This document shows, one piece after another, positions 10,523 to 19,791 of a stretch of DNA of 64,000 bases (position 1 is its first letter; each line of letters begins with the position of its first letter). A program made the translations under genes and the position numbers. This DNA comes from Vallitalea sp. (GTDB taxonomy: Bacteria; Bacillota; Clostridia; Lachnospirales; Vallitaleaceae), in assembly GCA_025210515.1 (NCBI GenBank), contig JAOARM010000013.1:1-64000 (forward strand), given 5' to 3'. The notes below the pieces were generated by a model. It was not told the origin of the DNA and searched no databases. It worked only from the letters and a program-made list of their open reading frames with translations.

Positions 10523-13069
10523 GTTTTATATTAACTACGTGAGATGTAAATTTCATTAGGGTGGTGGGATAATGTTTTACGATAAAGAGTTTTATATTAA
10601 CTACGTGAGATGTAAATGACTGGATTCCTGATTGGGCAGGAGGGGGGCAATCTTGTTTTATATTAACTACGTGAGATGTAAATTAGCAAGATGTTCAGTT
10701 GATGGTTCTAAGCTATGGTTTGTTTTATATTAACTACGTGAGATGTAAATTTGATTACATAATCATTTTTAGAGATTAACATATCGTTTTATATTAACTA
10801 CGTGAGATGTAAATAAGGCAGGTACAAAACTTTTGAACTGGCTTACTGACAGTTTTATATTAACTACGTGAGATGTAAATATAAATGATAGTAAAGAAGA
10901 TGCATATAGAAGAAGGTTTTATATTAACTACGTGAGATGTAAATCTACAACACCAAATTTAAAAGCTGGTAAACCTTATAGTTTTATATTAACTACGTGA
11001 GATGTAAATATTATTAAGTCCATCTTAGATATGCACAGCATCAATGTTTTATATTAACTACGTGAGATGTAAATTGATGATGGTGGCACATTTGGTAAAG
11101 AGAATGCTATAGTTTTATATTAACTACGTGAGATGTAAATCTGACTACCTGTTAGGAAATTCTAATAATTCCGAAACGTTTTATATTAACTACGTGAGAT
11201 GTAAATGTTAAGTCTTTAGAATTACTCATATCGCTCCAACTCCGTTTTATATTAACTACGTGAGATGTAAATTAAAAACTGTATGACCAATTTTCTTTTC
11301 CATTTCCATGTTTTATATTAACTACGTGAGATGTAAATAAACTAAGCTTTACTATTTATATAATATTTTCTATGTTTTATATTAACTACGTGAGATGTAA
11401 ATTGCTATGTACTCTCTGTAATTTTTCTTGTTGTTTTGGTTTTATATTAACTACGTGAGATGTAAATGAGACAATCTATTATTACAAAAGCTCTGCATAT
11501 GCAAGTTTTATATTAACTACGTGAGATGTAAATAGGCTTAAATTATTGAATAATAGACGTGAAATACGTGTTTTATATTAACTACGTGAGATGTAAATGG
11601 AGAACAAGAAGAACAAGAAGAAACAACTATCTCGTTTTATATTAACTACGTGAGATGTAAATATATAAGCTAGATAATAATAAGCAGGTTAAAAATACGT
11701 TTTATATTAACTACGTGAGATGTAAATTATTTTCTAACAAGATCATTTCTAGCTTCGTACTTAGTTTTATATTAACTACGTGAGATGTAAATTGAAGTAT
11801 TTGCTTACATACACAACTCCTATTCTCCCGTTTTATATTAACTACGTGAGATGTAAATCGTTAACTATAAAGTCACCGTCAAATTTACTTCCATGTTTTA
11901 TATTAACTACGTGAGATGTAAATTAGTAATAATAATATTATTATTCTTTACATTCTTGGTTTTATATTAACTACGTGAGATGTAAATAAAAACAATAAAA
12001 AAGATTTGGAAGTATGACGGAGGTTTTATATTAACTACGTGAGATGTAAATGCCAGAAGAACAGGAATAAAGTAATCTGTATCCTTAGTTTTATATTAAC
12101 TACGTGAGATGTAAATTTTTCTAACTTAGCATTATATGGTTTTGCATTATCAGTTTTATATTAACTACGTGAGATGTAAATTTGAAATTCTTTGTCATAA
12201 AAATCATCGTCTAGCTTTGTTTTATATTAACTACGTGAGATGTAAATCTAACATTGGCAATAATCTTGTTAATAATGGCATAAAGTTTTATATTAACTAC
12301 GTGAGATGTAAATTGATAAAATAGTGGGTTATAAAGATGATGGTCAACAGTTTTATATTAACTACGTGAGATGTAAATACTATCAGTTATTACGTAGCAG
12401 ATGATAAGGTAGCTGGTTTTATATTAACTACGTGAGATGTAAATTTTTGTGAGCTGTGGTTAATTGATAATAAAACACAAGTTTTATATTAACTACGTGA
12501 GATGTAAATCAAGGAGTTGGTAAGTACAATGACGGCAGACCGACAGGTTTTATATTAACTACGTGAGATGTAAATAATAATTATTTGCAAAAAAATATAT
12601 ATCAATTCACGTTTTATATTAACTACGTGAGATGTAAATATTAATTGTTATGTGCTATCTGATGCATTTGGAGAAGGTTTTATATTAACTACGTGAGATG
12701 TAAATTCAAGCAAGTGACAGATACTATTATTCGTGATCTAAAGTTTTATATTAACTACGTGAGATGTAAATTTTATTACTATCTTCTGCATTAAATCACC
12801 TCTATCGTGTTTTATATTAACTACGTGAGATGTAAATACACAATAGCCAAAATATAATATATCCCAATCTATCCGTTTTATATTAACTACGTGAGATGTA
12901 AATTTAGCGTAAGTGTAAACACCCACACCTTGCAATTTATCGTCTTCCAAGAGTCTTAATCTCTGTTTTATTCTTGTTTTATATTAACTACGTGAAATGT
13001 AAATAAAGAAAATAAAGACTATGTTGTATTTATAATTGATGTTTTATATTAACTACGTGAGATGTAAAT
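10523..13069 (+). CRISPR. CRISPR array, 39 repeats of 29 bp and 38 spacers
   Basis: The repeat is GTTTTATATTAACTACGTGA followed by GATGTAAAT, 29 bases, closely resembling known clostridial type I-B repeats. I count 39 copies by position, with start-to-start steps of 64-67 bases, so spacers are 35-38 bases long. The exception is the 37th spacer, which is 72 bases. All repeats look identical except number 38 (12976-13004), which has A for G in the GTGAGATG segment. Near-perfect repeats, an intact Cas1 and a full effector set suggest an active system. Short apparent coding frames across the array are artefacts of the repeat. Confidence 0.99.
12904..12975. other. Double-length (72 bp) CRISPR spacer
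   Basis: Between repeats 37 and 38 lies 72 bases instead of 35-38. No degraded repeat can be seen in its middle. Its reverse complement is open in one frame (ending LEDDKLQGVGVYTYA), as expected if one contiguous piece of a foreign gene was captured. Just before repeat 38 the sequence GTTTTATTCTT imitates the repeat start. Confidence 0.85.
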
Positions 13070-13158
13070 AAAACTAATTCTAAGAGCACAAGTAAAGCTA
13101 GTATAACTATAAATTCAACATTATTTGTAAAATAAATTATGATAAAACTAAATAAAAT

Positions 13159-14358
13159 CTAAGTCAATTCCTTCACAATCTCATTAACAGATAAATACAG
13201 ATTTCCAAGTTCTGGTTTTGATATAAGAGAACCTATTAACCTCATATTACTGTCTTTTTGTCTATTGAACAATTCTTCATAAAAATCTTCAGTCAGTTTT
13301 TTATTCTCTACATGAGGAAATATATCCCATTGTTTCACAGTAATTAATCGTTTAATATCAATACCTGTATGACATAAATCATTAGTAATATTATCAATGA
13401 TTTTGTTATTAGCTATTCCATAAGCATAAGCTACTAATATTGTTTTATGATTATGTCTTGAAGTATGAAAACATTGGATTTTTCCTTTTTTACCAAGATT
13501 AGTTTTATAGTATGTTGTAGTCAGTTTTTTATTAGTTACTTCAAAAGCACATGAAATAAAAGGATTAGTTATAACTTTTTCCATGAATTTATTATAAAAT
13601 TGATTTTTAATAACGCCTATTGGTAGCTTAGTAGCAATAAGAACTTTATCAAAACTCTCTGAATTATAGATAGTATCAACAATAACTTTATTGTCTTTTA
13701 TATCTATATTGGTAACTTCAAGTGATAATCTAATATCAGATACTTTTTTACTTAATTTATGAATAAGTTCCGTTGTTCCTTTTTTAATAAATAACAGTTT
13801 CTTGCCTTGGATAAACGTATATATAGTATTAATATTAAATGTTTTAAAAGCATAGTAAGCTTGTACATCTTCAATATTGCCAAAGCCAAAAGATGATAAA
13901 TATGGCTCTATAACATGATGAACTATATTAAGATTATTATTTTTTAGAAAAGTTTTGAGAGGTACTAATAAATCTTTATGAATATTACCGTAGTTAGTAC
14001 CTTGGAGAATAGGAGTATATCTATCAAGAATTACACGTAGTCTATTAAGTTCCTCTATTAACAAAGAAATTTCGTCACTTAACATATGCTCTACATTATT
14101 ATAGTTGTCATCAATATAATTTCTATATATAAAACGTTCCGTATAATCAATTTGTAGTTCGATTAATAATTCTTTAATAGATTTAGAAAAAAGCACAGTA
14201 GTTCCCAATTCTATATTTTCATTAATACTGGCAATAGTTCTGCAATGACCACCTAAATACTCCTGTTTTTCATATACAGTAACGTCAATACCTTCTTTTT
14301 CTAATAAATAAGCTGCAAGCATTCCGCTAAATCCTGCTCCTATAATTGCTACTTTCAT
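13159..14358 (-). CDS. FAD-dependent amine-oxidase/protoporphyrinogen-oxidase-like flavoprotein (module A)
   Basis: This is a predicted cytoplasmic flavoprotein of about 399 residues. It opens with the dinucleotide-binding motif VAIIGAGFSGMLAAYLLEKE, the acidic strand end VTVYEK and the GGHCRTI motif of the amine oxidase/phytoene desaturase superfamily. A C-terminal segment near MRLIGSLISKPELGN sits where the second FAD-contacting motif is expected but is weak. The ATG at 14358 has AAGGAG six bases upstream. It lies 16 bases after the integrase-like HTH gene on the same strand, so the two are probably co-transcribed. A homologous pair occurs at 45452-47756. The substrate is unknown; I would not assign a specific enzyme. 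Confidence 0.85.
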   Translation of the reverse strand: MKVAIIGAGFSGMLAAYLLEKEGIDVTVYEKQEYLGGHCRTIASINENIELGTTVLFSKSIKELLIELQIDYTERFIYRNYIDDNYNNVEHMLSDEISLLIEELNRLRVILDRYTPILQGTNYGNIHKDLLVPLKTFLKNNNLNIVHHVIEPYLSSFGFGNIEDVQAYYAFKTFNINTIYTFIQGKKLLFIKKGTTELIHKLSKKVSDIRLSLEVTNIDIKDNKVIVDTIYNSESFDKVLIATKLPIGVIKNQFYNKFMEKVITNPFISCAFEVTNKKLTTTYYKTNLGKKGKIQCFHTSRHNHKTILVAYAYGIANNKIIDNITNDLCHTGIDIKRLITVKQWDIFPHVENKKLTEDFYEELFNRQKDSNMRLIGSLISKPELGNLYLSVNEIVKELT

Positions 14359-14374
14359 CACAAGCTCCTTATAA

Positions 14375-15361
14375 TTAGTATTGTCTATCTATATATGCCC
14401 ATATAGGCAGAATAAGCTTTGAGTTAGTTAATTTGTTGTGATATTCAACAGGTGAACAGTAAACTAAATCATATAAATATTGGTTATTAATATTATGATT
14501 TTTAATATGCTGTTGCAATTTAGTTCTAAGATCTGCAAGAGGCATACCTTCATTAATTAATGGAAGTAAGACAGTTATGGAGTCCTTTGTATATTGAGAA
14601 CGAAGATTATAAAATCTGTCTATGTTATTATTATCTGATAATATATGTATATCAACGTCAAATCCACTATCATTCAAAATTACGTTTAATTTTGATGAAA
14701 AATCTTTGCCAAAATATTTTGTTAACTTGGAATAATCGAAGAAACATAGATACTTGGCATTCATACTTAATGTTAGTGCAACAGGTAAAGCTACAGCAGT
14801 CAATAAATCTTCAAAACATTCATAGCAAAAAGATGTATATAATCTAGAACAAGCTATTCTACTTTTTAAATCCAGTAGTGTATATTCATATAGATTACCA
14901 ATGTTATCAAAATAACCATAATCTGTAATCCAGAAGCTCCAGCATTCACCACTGTTAAGTTCATTAATGCTTGGAATTGTTTCTACTTGTTTTTTCTCTC
15001 TTTTTCTTGCGAAGGAAATACGACTTTCCTTATTAGTAAGATTATGTCTTTTCATTACATTAAATACAGCTGATTCACTAATATAGTAATCAATTTCTTC
15101 TAGAAGATACTTTATAGCTCTTGGACCGTAATGAGGATATGTTTTTATAAGATTAAATATTGCTTTTTCAATTATATGATTAGTTTTATTAGGAGGAACA
15201 AAATTTTTCTTAATATCTTCCAAACCTTCCATGCCAAGGGATTGATATCTTTTTAACCATTTATAATAAATTGTTCTTGATATATTGTATTTTTGGCATG
15301 TAGAACTTATTCCATTTTTTTGTCCTTCTGTAATTATTTGAAATTTTAAATCTTTTTGCAT
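14375..15361 (-). CDS. HTH protein with divergent IS481-like integrase core (module A)
   Basis: The 328-residue protein has the layout of an IS481/IS3-type transposase. It carries an HTH (residues about 10-45, GISSTCQKYNISRTIYYKWL), then YPHYGPRAIKYLLEE and VFNVMKRHNLTNK. A region resembling the DDE integrase core follows (FWITDYGYFD to LLDLKSR). By eye the first aspartate (WITD) is kept, the second lies in a changed context (FFDYSKL rather than DNGSEF), and the final glutamate appears to be aspartate (NIDRFYN). No terminal inverted repeats or target duplications flank it. It is partnered with a flavoprotein gene. I read it as a transposase-derived DNA-binding protein, not an active insertion sequence. 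The ATG at 15361 follows GGAG. Confidence 0.75.
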   Translation of the reverse strand: MQKDLKFQIITEGQKNGISSTCQKYNISRTIYYKWLKRYQSLGMEGLEDIKKNFVPPNKTNHIIEKAIFNLIKTYPHYGPRAIKYLLEEIDYYISESAVFNVMKRHNLTNKESRISFARKREKKQVETIPSINELNSGECWSFWITDYGYFDNIGNLYEYTLLDLKSRIACSRLYTSFCYECFEDLLTAVALPVALTLSMNAKYLCFFDYSKLTKYFGKDFSSKLNVILNDSGFDVDIHILSDNNNIDRFYNLRSQYTKDSITVLLPLINEGMPLADLRTKLQQHIKNHNINNQYLYDLVYCSPVEYHNKLTNSKLILPIWAYIDRQY

Positions 15362-15746
15362 AGCAATCTCCAATACTCTTATTAGCAAATAGATATTTTA
15401 ATATAATTTTATTTTAACATTGTAGAATGTTAAATTCAATATAGAAACAATAGACATAATAAATGAATTTAAAGAAAATTTACTTTGGGTTAGTGTTTAC
15501 AATTATTTAAGTAGTATTAATAAAATATTGACAAAATATTTGTTATAAACACTTAATTAGAAATCTGTAAACAGATAGGTAAAGTAGATATTAGATCAAG
15601 TTATAAAAGGTGCAATGATTGTTAAGCTTTTATCAATTTGATATAATTGACATATATTAGACGGAAAGTAAATATATTATGTGTAAAATACACAATAAAT
15701 ATTTTTATTTACTAATCTAACAATGATTACAATATGGAGGTATATT
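15362..15746. promoter_or_regulatory. Divergent intergenic region of module A with palindrome at 15413-15434
   Basis: This 385-base A/T-rich space separates the divergently transcribed HTH/flavoprotein pair and the large oxidoreductase, and must hold both promoters. A perfect nine-base inverted repeat, TTTAACATT-GTAG-AATGTTAAA (15413-15434), is a candidate operator close to the HTH gene. A wider inverted repeat joins AGTGTTTA (15492-15499) and TAAACACT (15546-15553) around a TTGACA at 15528-15533. I could not fix a convincing -35/-10 pair, so promoter positions stay open. No coding frame is evident. Confidence 0.45.
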
Positions 15747-18521
15747 ATGTCTAAGAACATGAAGAAAACAGATTTTAACATGTCCAAAATTTACGATTTT
15801 GCTTTGACGTGGGGTGATGTTGGGGATAGAGAATATAGACAAGAAGTTCTTGATCTGGCTAACAAAATCGCAAGAGTGAAAGCTGGAAGTAAAAGAGAAT
15901 GTGTTCCATTTGGCCCTGAATACTGCATACTTGAAACTGTACTTGATGAATATCAAGCAAAATTAGCTATGCATATTGAGTTTCGTGAGAAGAGAAGTGC
16001 ACAAGATATTGCAACAGCTTCAGGAGAACCTCTTGATAAGGTTACAGAGACACTAGAATATATTGCATGGACAGGGCTTGCATTTGTTAATAACATTAAC
16101 GGCGTTGATGTATACTGGCAAGATATCTATGTTCCAGGGCATATGGAGATGATAGTAAATAACAAAGAGCTTGTTGCAAAATATCCAGAAATAGGAGAGG
16201 CATTTTATTATTTCGGTAGAAAAAAAGGCCCAATGGCAGCAGGAATTATGCCAATAGGCGGTGGACCAATGCGTGTAATCCCTATTGAGAGAGCTATTGA
16301 CGGTAATACAAAAAGAGCATCTTATGAAGAAGTTTCAAAACATTTGAATGAAGCAACTGTTTTCTCTGTATCTGATTGTTCATGTAGAACATCACGTGAA
16401 GCAATGGGAGAAGGTTGTGGTCACTTAAAAGAAGATATGTGTATTCAATTAGGTCACGCAGCTGAATATTATATTAGAACTGGACGTGGAAGAGAGATTA
16501 CAAGAGAAGAAGCATTTGAAATCATTAGAAAAGCAGAGGACAATGGTTTAATGCATTCTATACCTAATTATGACGGTCCAGGACATACTCATGCAATTTG
16601 TAATTGTTGTGGATGTGGTTGTTATGCTATGAGACTTGCAAACGAGTTTGTTAATGGTGATATAGTTAGATCAAATTATAAAGCAGTTGTAGATGAAGAA
16701 AAATGTGTAGCCTGTGGTGAATGTGTAGAATCTTGTCCAACAAATGCTCTTCGTTTAGGACAAAAACTATGTTCAACTAAACCTATTGATGAGGTTATAA
16801 CAAAAGTAACTCCTAGAAATACTGAGTGGACAGAAGATAAATTAAATAGAGATTACAGAACTAATAGAAAAAATACGCTAGATTCAGGAACTGCACCTTG
16901 TATTACAAAATGCCCAGCTCATATACCAGTACAAGGATATATTAAGCTTGCAGCACAAGGTAAATATACAGAAGCACTAGAACTTATTAAAAAACATAAT
17001 CCTTTACCAGCAGTGTGTGGACGTGTCTGTCCAAGGCTTTGCGAGGAAGACTGTACTCGTGGTGAAGTGGATGAAGCTGTTGCAGTTGATGATATTAAGA
17101 AGTTTATTGCACAAAAAGATTTAGAAAGCGATAAGAGATATATTCCAAGAATTAGGCATAATTATAGCGATAAAAAAATAGCTATTATAGGAGGAGGACC
17201 TACAGGACTTACATGTGCATACGATTTAGCAATTGATGGTTATGACATTACTGTATTTGAAAAACAAGAACGACTTGGAGGTATGTTAACTCTTGGTATT
17301 CCATCATATAGACTAGAAAAAGACGTTATAGAAGCTGAAATAGACGTAATAAGACAAATGGGTGTCAAATTCAAAACAGGAGTAGAAGTTGGCAAAGATA
17401 TTACTATTGAGAAACTAAGAAATCAAGGATATAATGCGTTCTACGTTGCTATTGGTGCTGGAGCAGGTAGAAAAATCGGTATTGAAGGGGAAGATGCTAC
17501 TGAGGTAATTAGTGGTGTAGAATTTCTAAGAACTATTAACTTAGGAAATAAACCAGAAGTAAAAGGTAAAGTTGTTGTTATTGGTGGAGGGAACGTTGCT
17601 ATTGACGTTGCTAGGTCATCAGCAAGACTTGATGATGTTACTTCAACTGATATATTCTGTCTTGAATCAAGAGAAATAATGCCTGCTCACGATGAAGAAG
17701 TAAAAGAGGCATTGGAAGAAGAAGTAAATATTAACAATTCTTGGGGTCCAGTAAAAGTCGTTACAGAAAATGGTAAAGTAACAGGTATTGAATTTAAAAG
17801 ATGTTTATCTGTATTTGACGAAGATGGAAGATTCAATCCTAAGTATGACGAGAAAGATACTAAAGTAGTTGAATGTGATTACATATTATTATCAGTAGGT
17901 CAAACATATGACTATGGAAATTTATTTGCTGGTGAATCAGTGGAGCTTACAAACAGAAAAACTATTAAAGTTGACCCTATAACTCTTCAAACAACTGTAG
18001 ACGATATATTTGCAGGTGGTGATGTAGCAAGCGGACCTAGATTAGCTATTGATGCAATAGCCGCAGGGAAAGAAGCAGCTATTTCAATACATAGATTTGT
18101 TCAACACGGTCAGTCATTAGTATTTGGTAGAGATAATCATTCTTACATAATGTTAGATAAGCAAAATCTTGATTATTCTCAAGGTTATGATGTTAGTGGA
18201 AGACAGAAGATTGAACATATTGATGGTAAAGTAGCCAAAAAAACTTTCAAAGATTTAAGAGGTATACTTACGGAAGAACAGATTAAGAAAGAGACTAATA
18301 GATGTCTGGGCTGTGGTGCTACTAAAACTGACCAGTATTTATGTGTAGGATGTGGTCAATGTACACTTAAATGTAAGTTTGACGCTATTAAACTTGTAAA
18401 AGTTCATAATGTAGCAGGATTTGAATTTGAAAACTTATCAAAAGCAGTTATTAAAAAAGCTATTACTAGAAAAGCTAAAATAAAAGTTAATAAGATTAAT
18501 CCTTTTGTAAAAACAAGATAA
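15747..18521 (+). CDS. Large Fe-S/FAD/NAD(P) oxidoreductase with GltD-like core (module A paralogue)
   Basis: The 924-residue cytoplasmic redox protein has several parts. An N-terminal region of about 300 residues ends with cysteine clusters (SDCSCRTSREAMGEGCGH and CNCCGCGC). A ferredoxin motif follows, CVACGECVESCP. A GltD/NfnB-like Fe-S segment comes next (APCITKCPAHIPVQGYIKLA, then CGRVCPRLCEEDCTRG). The FAD site is IAIIGGGPTGLTCAYDLA and the NAD(P) site VVVIGGGNVAIDVARSSA. The C-terminus carries further clusters, CLGCGAT and CVGCGQCTLKCKFDAI. This suits electron transfer between NAD(P)H and ferredoxin or an unknown acceptor. ATG at 15747 follows TATGGAGG. A close paralogue lies at 48778-51474 between hypB and hypA. 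The physiological substrate is unknown. Confidence 0.85.
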   Translation: MSKNMKKTDFNMSKIYDFALTWGDVGDREYRQEVLDLANKIARVKAGSKRECVPFGPEYCILETVLDEYQAKLAMHIEFREKRSAQDIATASGEPLDKVTETLEYIAWTGLAFVNNINGVDVYWQDIYVPGHMEMIVNNKELVAKYPEIGEAFYYFGRKKGPMAAGIMPIGGGPMRVIPIERAIDGNTKRASYEEVSKHLNEATVFSVSDCSCRTSREAMGEGCGHLKEDMCIQLGHAAEYYIRTGRGREITREEAFEIIRKAEDNGLMHSIPNYDGPGHTHAICNCCGCGCYAMRLANEFVNGDIVRSNYKAVVDEEKCVACGECVESCPTNALRLGQKLCSTKPIDEVITKVTPRNTEWTEDKLNRDYRTNRKNTLDSGTAPCITKCPAHIPVQGYIKLAAQGKYTEALELIKKHNPLPAVCGRVCPRLCEEDCTRGEVDEAVAVDDIKKFIAQKDLESDKRYIPRIRHNYSDKKIAIIGGGPTGLTCAYDLAIDGYDITVFEKQERLGGMLTLGIPSYRLEKDVIEAEIDVIRQMGVKFKTGVEVGKDITIEKLRNQGYNAFYVAIGAGAGRKIGIEGEDATEVISGVEFLRTINLGNKPEVKGKVVVIGGGNVAIDVARSSARLDDVTSTDIFCLESREIMPAHDEEVKEALEEEVNINNSWGPVKVVTENGKVTGIEFKRCLSVFDEDGRFNPKYDEKDTKVVECDYILLSVGQTYDYGNLFAGESVELTNRKTIKVDPITLQTTVDDIFAGGDVASGPRLAIDAIAAGKEAAISIHRFVQHGQSLVFGRDNHSYIMLDKQNLDYSQGYDVSGRQKIEHIDGKVAKKTFKDLRGILTEEQIKKETNRCLGCGATKTDQYLCVGCGQCTLKCKFDAIKLVKVHNVAGFEFENLSKAVIKKAITRKAKIKVNKINPFVKTR

Positions 18522-18627
18522 TAATCTAAAATATGACATACTTACAAGACATTATAGTGATGAAATAGAATTAAATGTTAAGTAATTAACAAATCTAATT
18601 ATACATATAATTTAAGAGGAGGTCATT

Positions 18628-19557
18628 ATGGGACTATTATTTGAAGGTTTAACGGTATCAAGTTTTATTGTATTATTATTATTTATAGCATTTTGGGTAT
18701 TGATAAATGAAGTGACAAGAAGATCATTTAAGGCATCAATAGGGGTATATTGTGTTCTTCCAGTTATTTTGGCAATTCTGGTTATAAGTGGAGTACTTGG
18801 CTCACCAGTTGGTAAATATTGGTTTGGATGGGTAAAAGCTGTATCTGCATTAGCTGGAGTTTATGGCTTCATGCTAATTAGATTTACTGATTTAGGTAAT
18901 AAGAAATTTGCAGCTATATTCCCAGTAACCATTTTATCATTAAATATTGCAGAAGCAGTCTATCGAGAGTTTGAAGTATTTGCAACTTATAAGACTGCTG
19001 TAGTTAATTCTAATGGAAGTCTTATTCTTGGTGGAACATGGAATATTTTTAATGGAATTTCAGGAATACTGTGTATTGTTACATTAACAGGTTTTGTTGG
19101 CATTAGAGTATCAAAAGATAGATTTAAAGATATGGTTTGGCCAGATATGACTTGGATATATATTGTAGCATATACATTATGGAACTTTGCTTATGTATAT
19201 AATTGTATTTCAGTAAGAGCAATGTATGCAGGATTTTCAATACTGATTGCAGCTCTTATAGCAGAACTGTTTTTCAAACAAGGTGTATGGTTACAGCATA
19301 GAGCACAGATTTTATCTATCTACGTTGTATTTTCTCTAGCAGTAGATTACCAAAGTGTAGATGTATTTAGAATCATCCCTACATATACAGAATCAGCACT
19401 TTATACAGTTAGTATTATAGCATTTATATTCAATGTTGGTGCATTTGTATTTATGATATACACTAGTATTAAGGCTAAGAAGAATCCATTGAAACAAGAA
19501 ATATATACTGATACAAAATATTACCAAAAAAGCATTGAACAAAATAACCTTATTTAG
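18628..19557 (+). CDS. Polytopic membrane protein, possibly DUF5692 family
   Basis: The 309-residue protein is strongly hydrophobic, with about eight or nine likely membrane helices (for example ILVISGVLG, IYIVAYTLWNFAYVYNC, LSIYVVFSLAV). The N-terminal ...LINEVTRRSFKASIGVY and the polar patch between helices recall proteins annotated DUF5692, but that match is from memory. The last 30 residues are hydrophilic and probably cytoplasmic. AGAGGAGGTC precedes the ATG. It lies about 100 bases after the large oxidoreductase on the same strand and may be co-transcribed; a membrane partner for that flavoenzyme is conceivable. Function is not known. Confidence 0.7.
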   Translation: MGLLFEGLTVSSFIVLLLFIAFWVLINEVTRRSFKASIGVYCVLPVILAILVISGVLGSPVGKYWFGWVKAVSALAGVYGFMLIRFTDLGNKKFAAIFPVTILSLNIAEAVYREFEVFATYKTAVVNSNGSLILGGTWNIFNGISGILCIVTLTGFVGIRVSKDRFKDMVWPDMTWIYIVAYTLWNFAYVYNCISVRAMYAGFSILIAALIAELFFKQGVWLQHRAQILSIYVVFSLAVDYQSVDVFRIIPTYTESALYTVSIIAFIFNVGAFVFMIYTSIKAKKNPLKQEIYTDTKYYQKSIEQNNLI

Positions 19558-19641
19558 AGTAATATGCAATTTTATTAATGAAATAAATATATTGGCTTCT
19601 GATTAAGAGAATTATAATATAATATGTTTTATACAACATTA

Positions 19642-19747
19642 AGGAAGATATACTATATTCAAGGTATAAAAATCTATAAACAGCGTAGTTAATTATTTTT
19701 AACGAGACTATTAAGGATATTAATACTTATGAATAGTATATCTTCCT
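19642..19747. repeat. Perfect 15-bp inverted repeat bounding a 106-bp element
   Basis: AGGAAGATATACTAT (19642-19656) is the exact reverse complement of ATAGTATATCTTCCT (19733-19747), with 76 non-coding bases between. It sits between convergent genes. It could be a small palindromic (MITE-like) element or a structured transcript end. Confidence 0.55.
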
Positions 19748-19756
19748 GTATTATTA

Positions 19757-19788
19757 TTGAGCATAAAATGTATATATTTCATGCTCAA
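19757..19788. terminator. Bidirectional terminator hairpin
   Basis: TTGAGCAT (19757-19764) pairs with ATGCTCAA (19781-19788), with A/T pairs continuing inward. It lies immediately after the stop of the minus-strand histidine kinase and downstream of the plus-strand membrane protein, as expected between convergent genes. Confidence 0.65.
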
Positions 19789-19791
19789 TAT

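Noticed and set aside
12136-12950. Short apparent proteins within the CRISPR array containing repeated FYINYVRCK or FTSHVVNIK
   Set aside because: These are translations of the CRISPR repeat on either strand and not genes.
14560-14847. Plus-strand open frame opposite the integrase-like HTH gene
   Set aside because: It is the complement of a well-supported gene, has no ribosome site and shows no recognisable protein pattern.
13159-15361. Interpretation of the HTH/flavoprotein pair as an insertion sequence with a passenger gene
   Set aside because: I saw no terminal inverted repeats or target-site duplications around either copy, and the integrase core has lost or changed catalytic positions.
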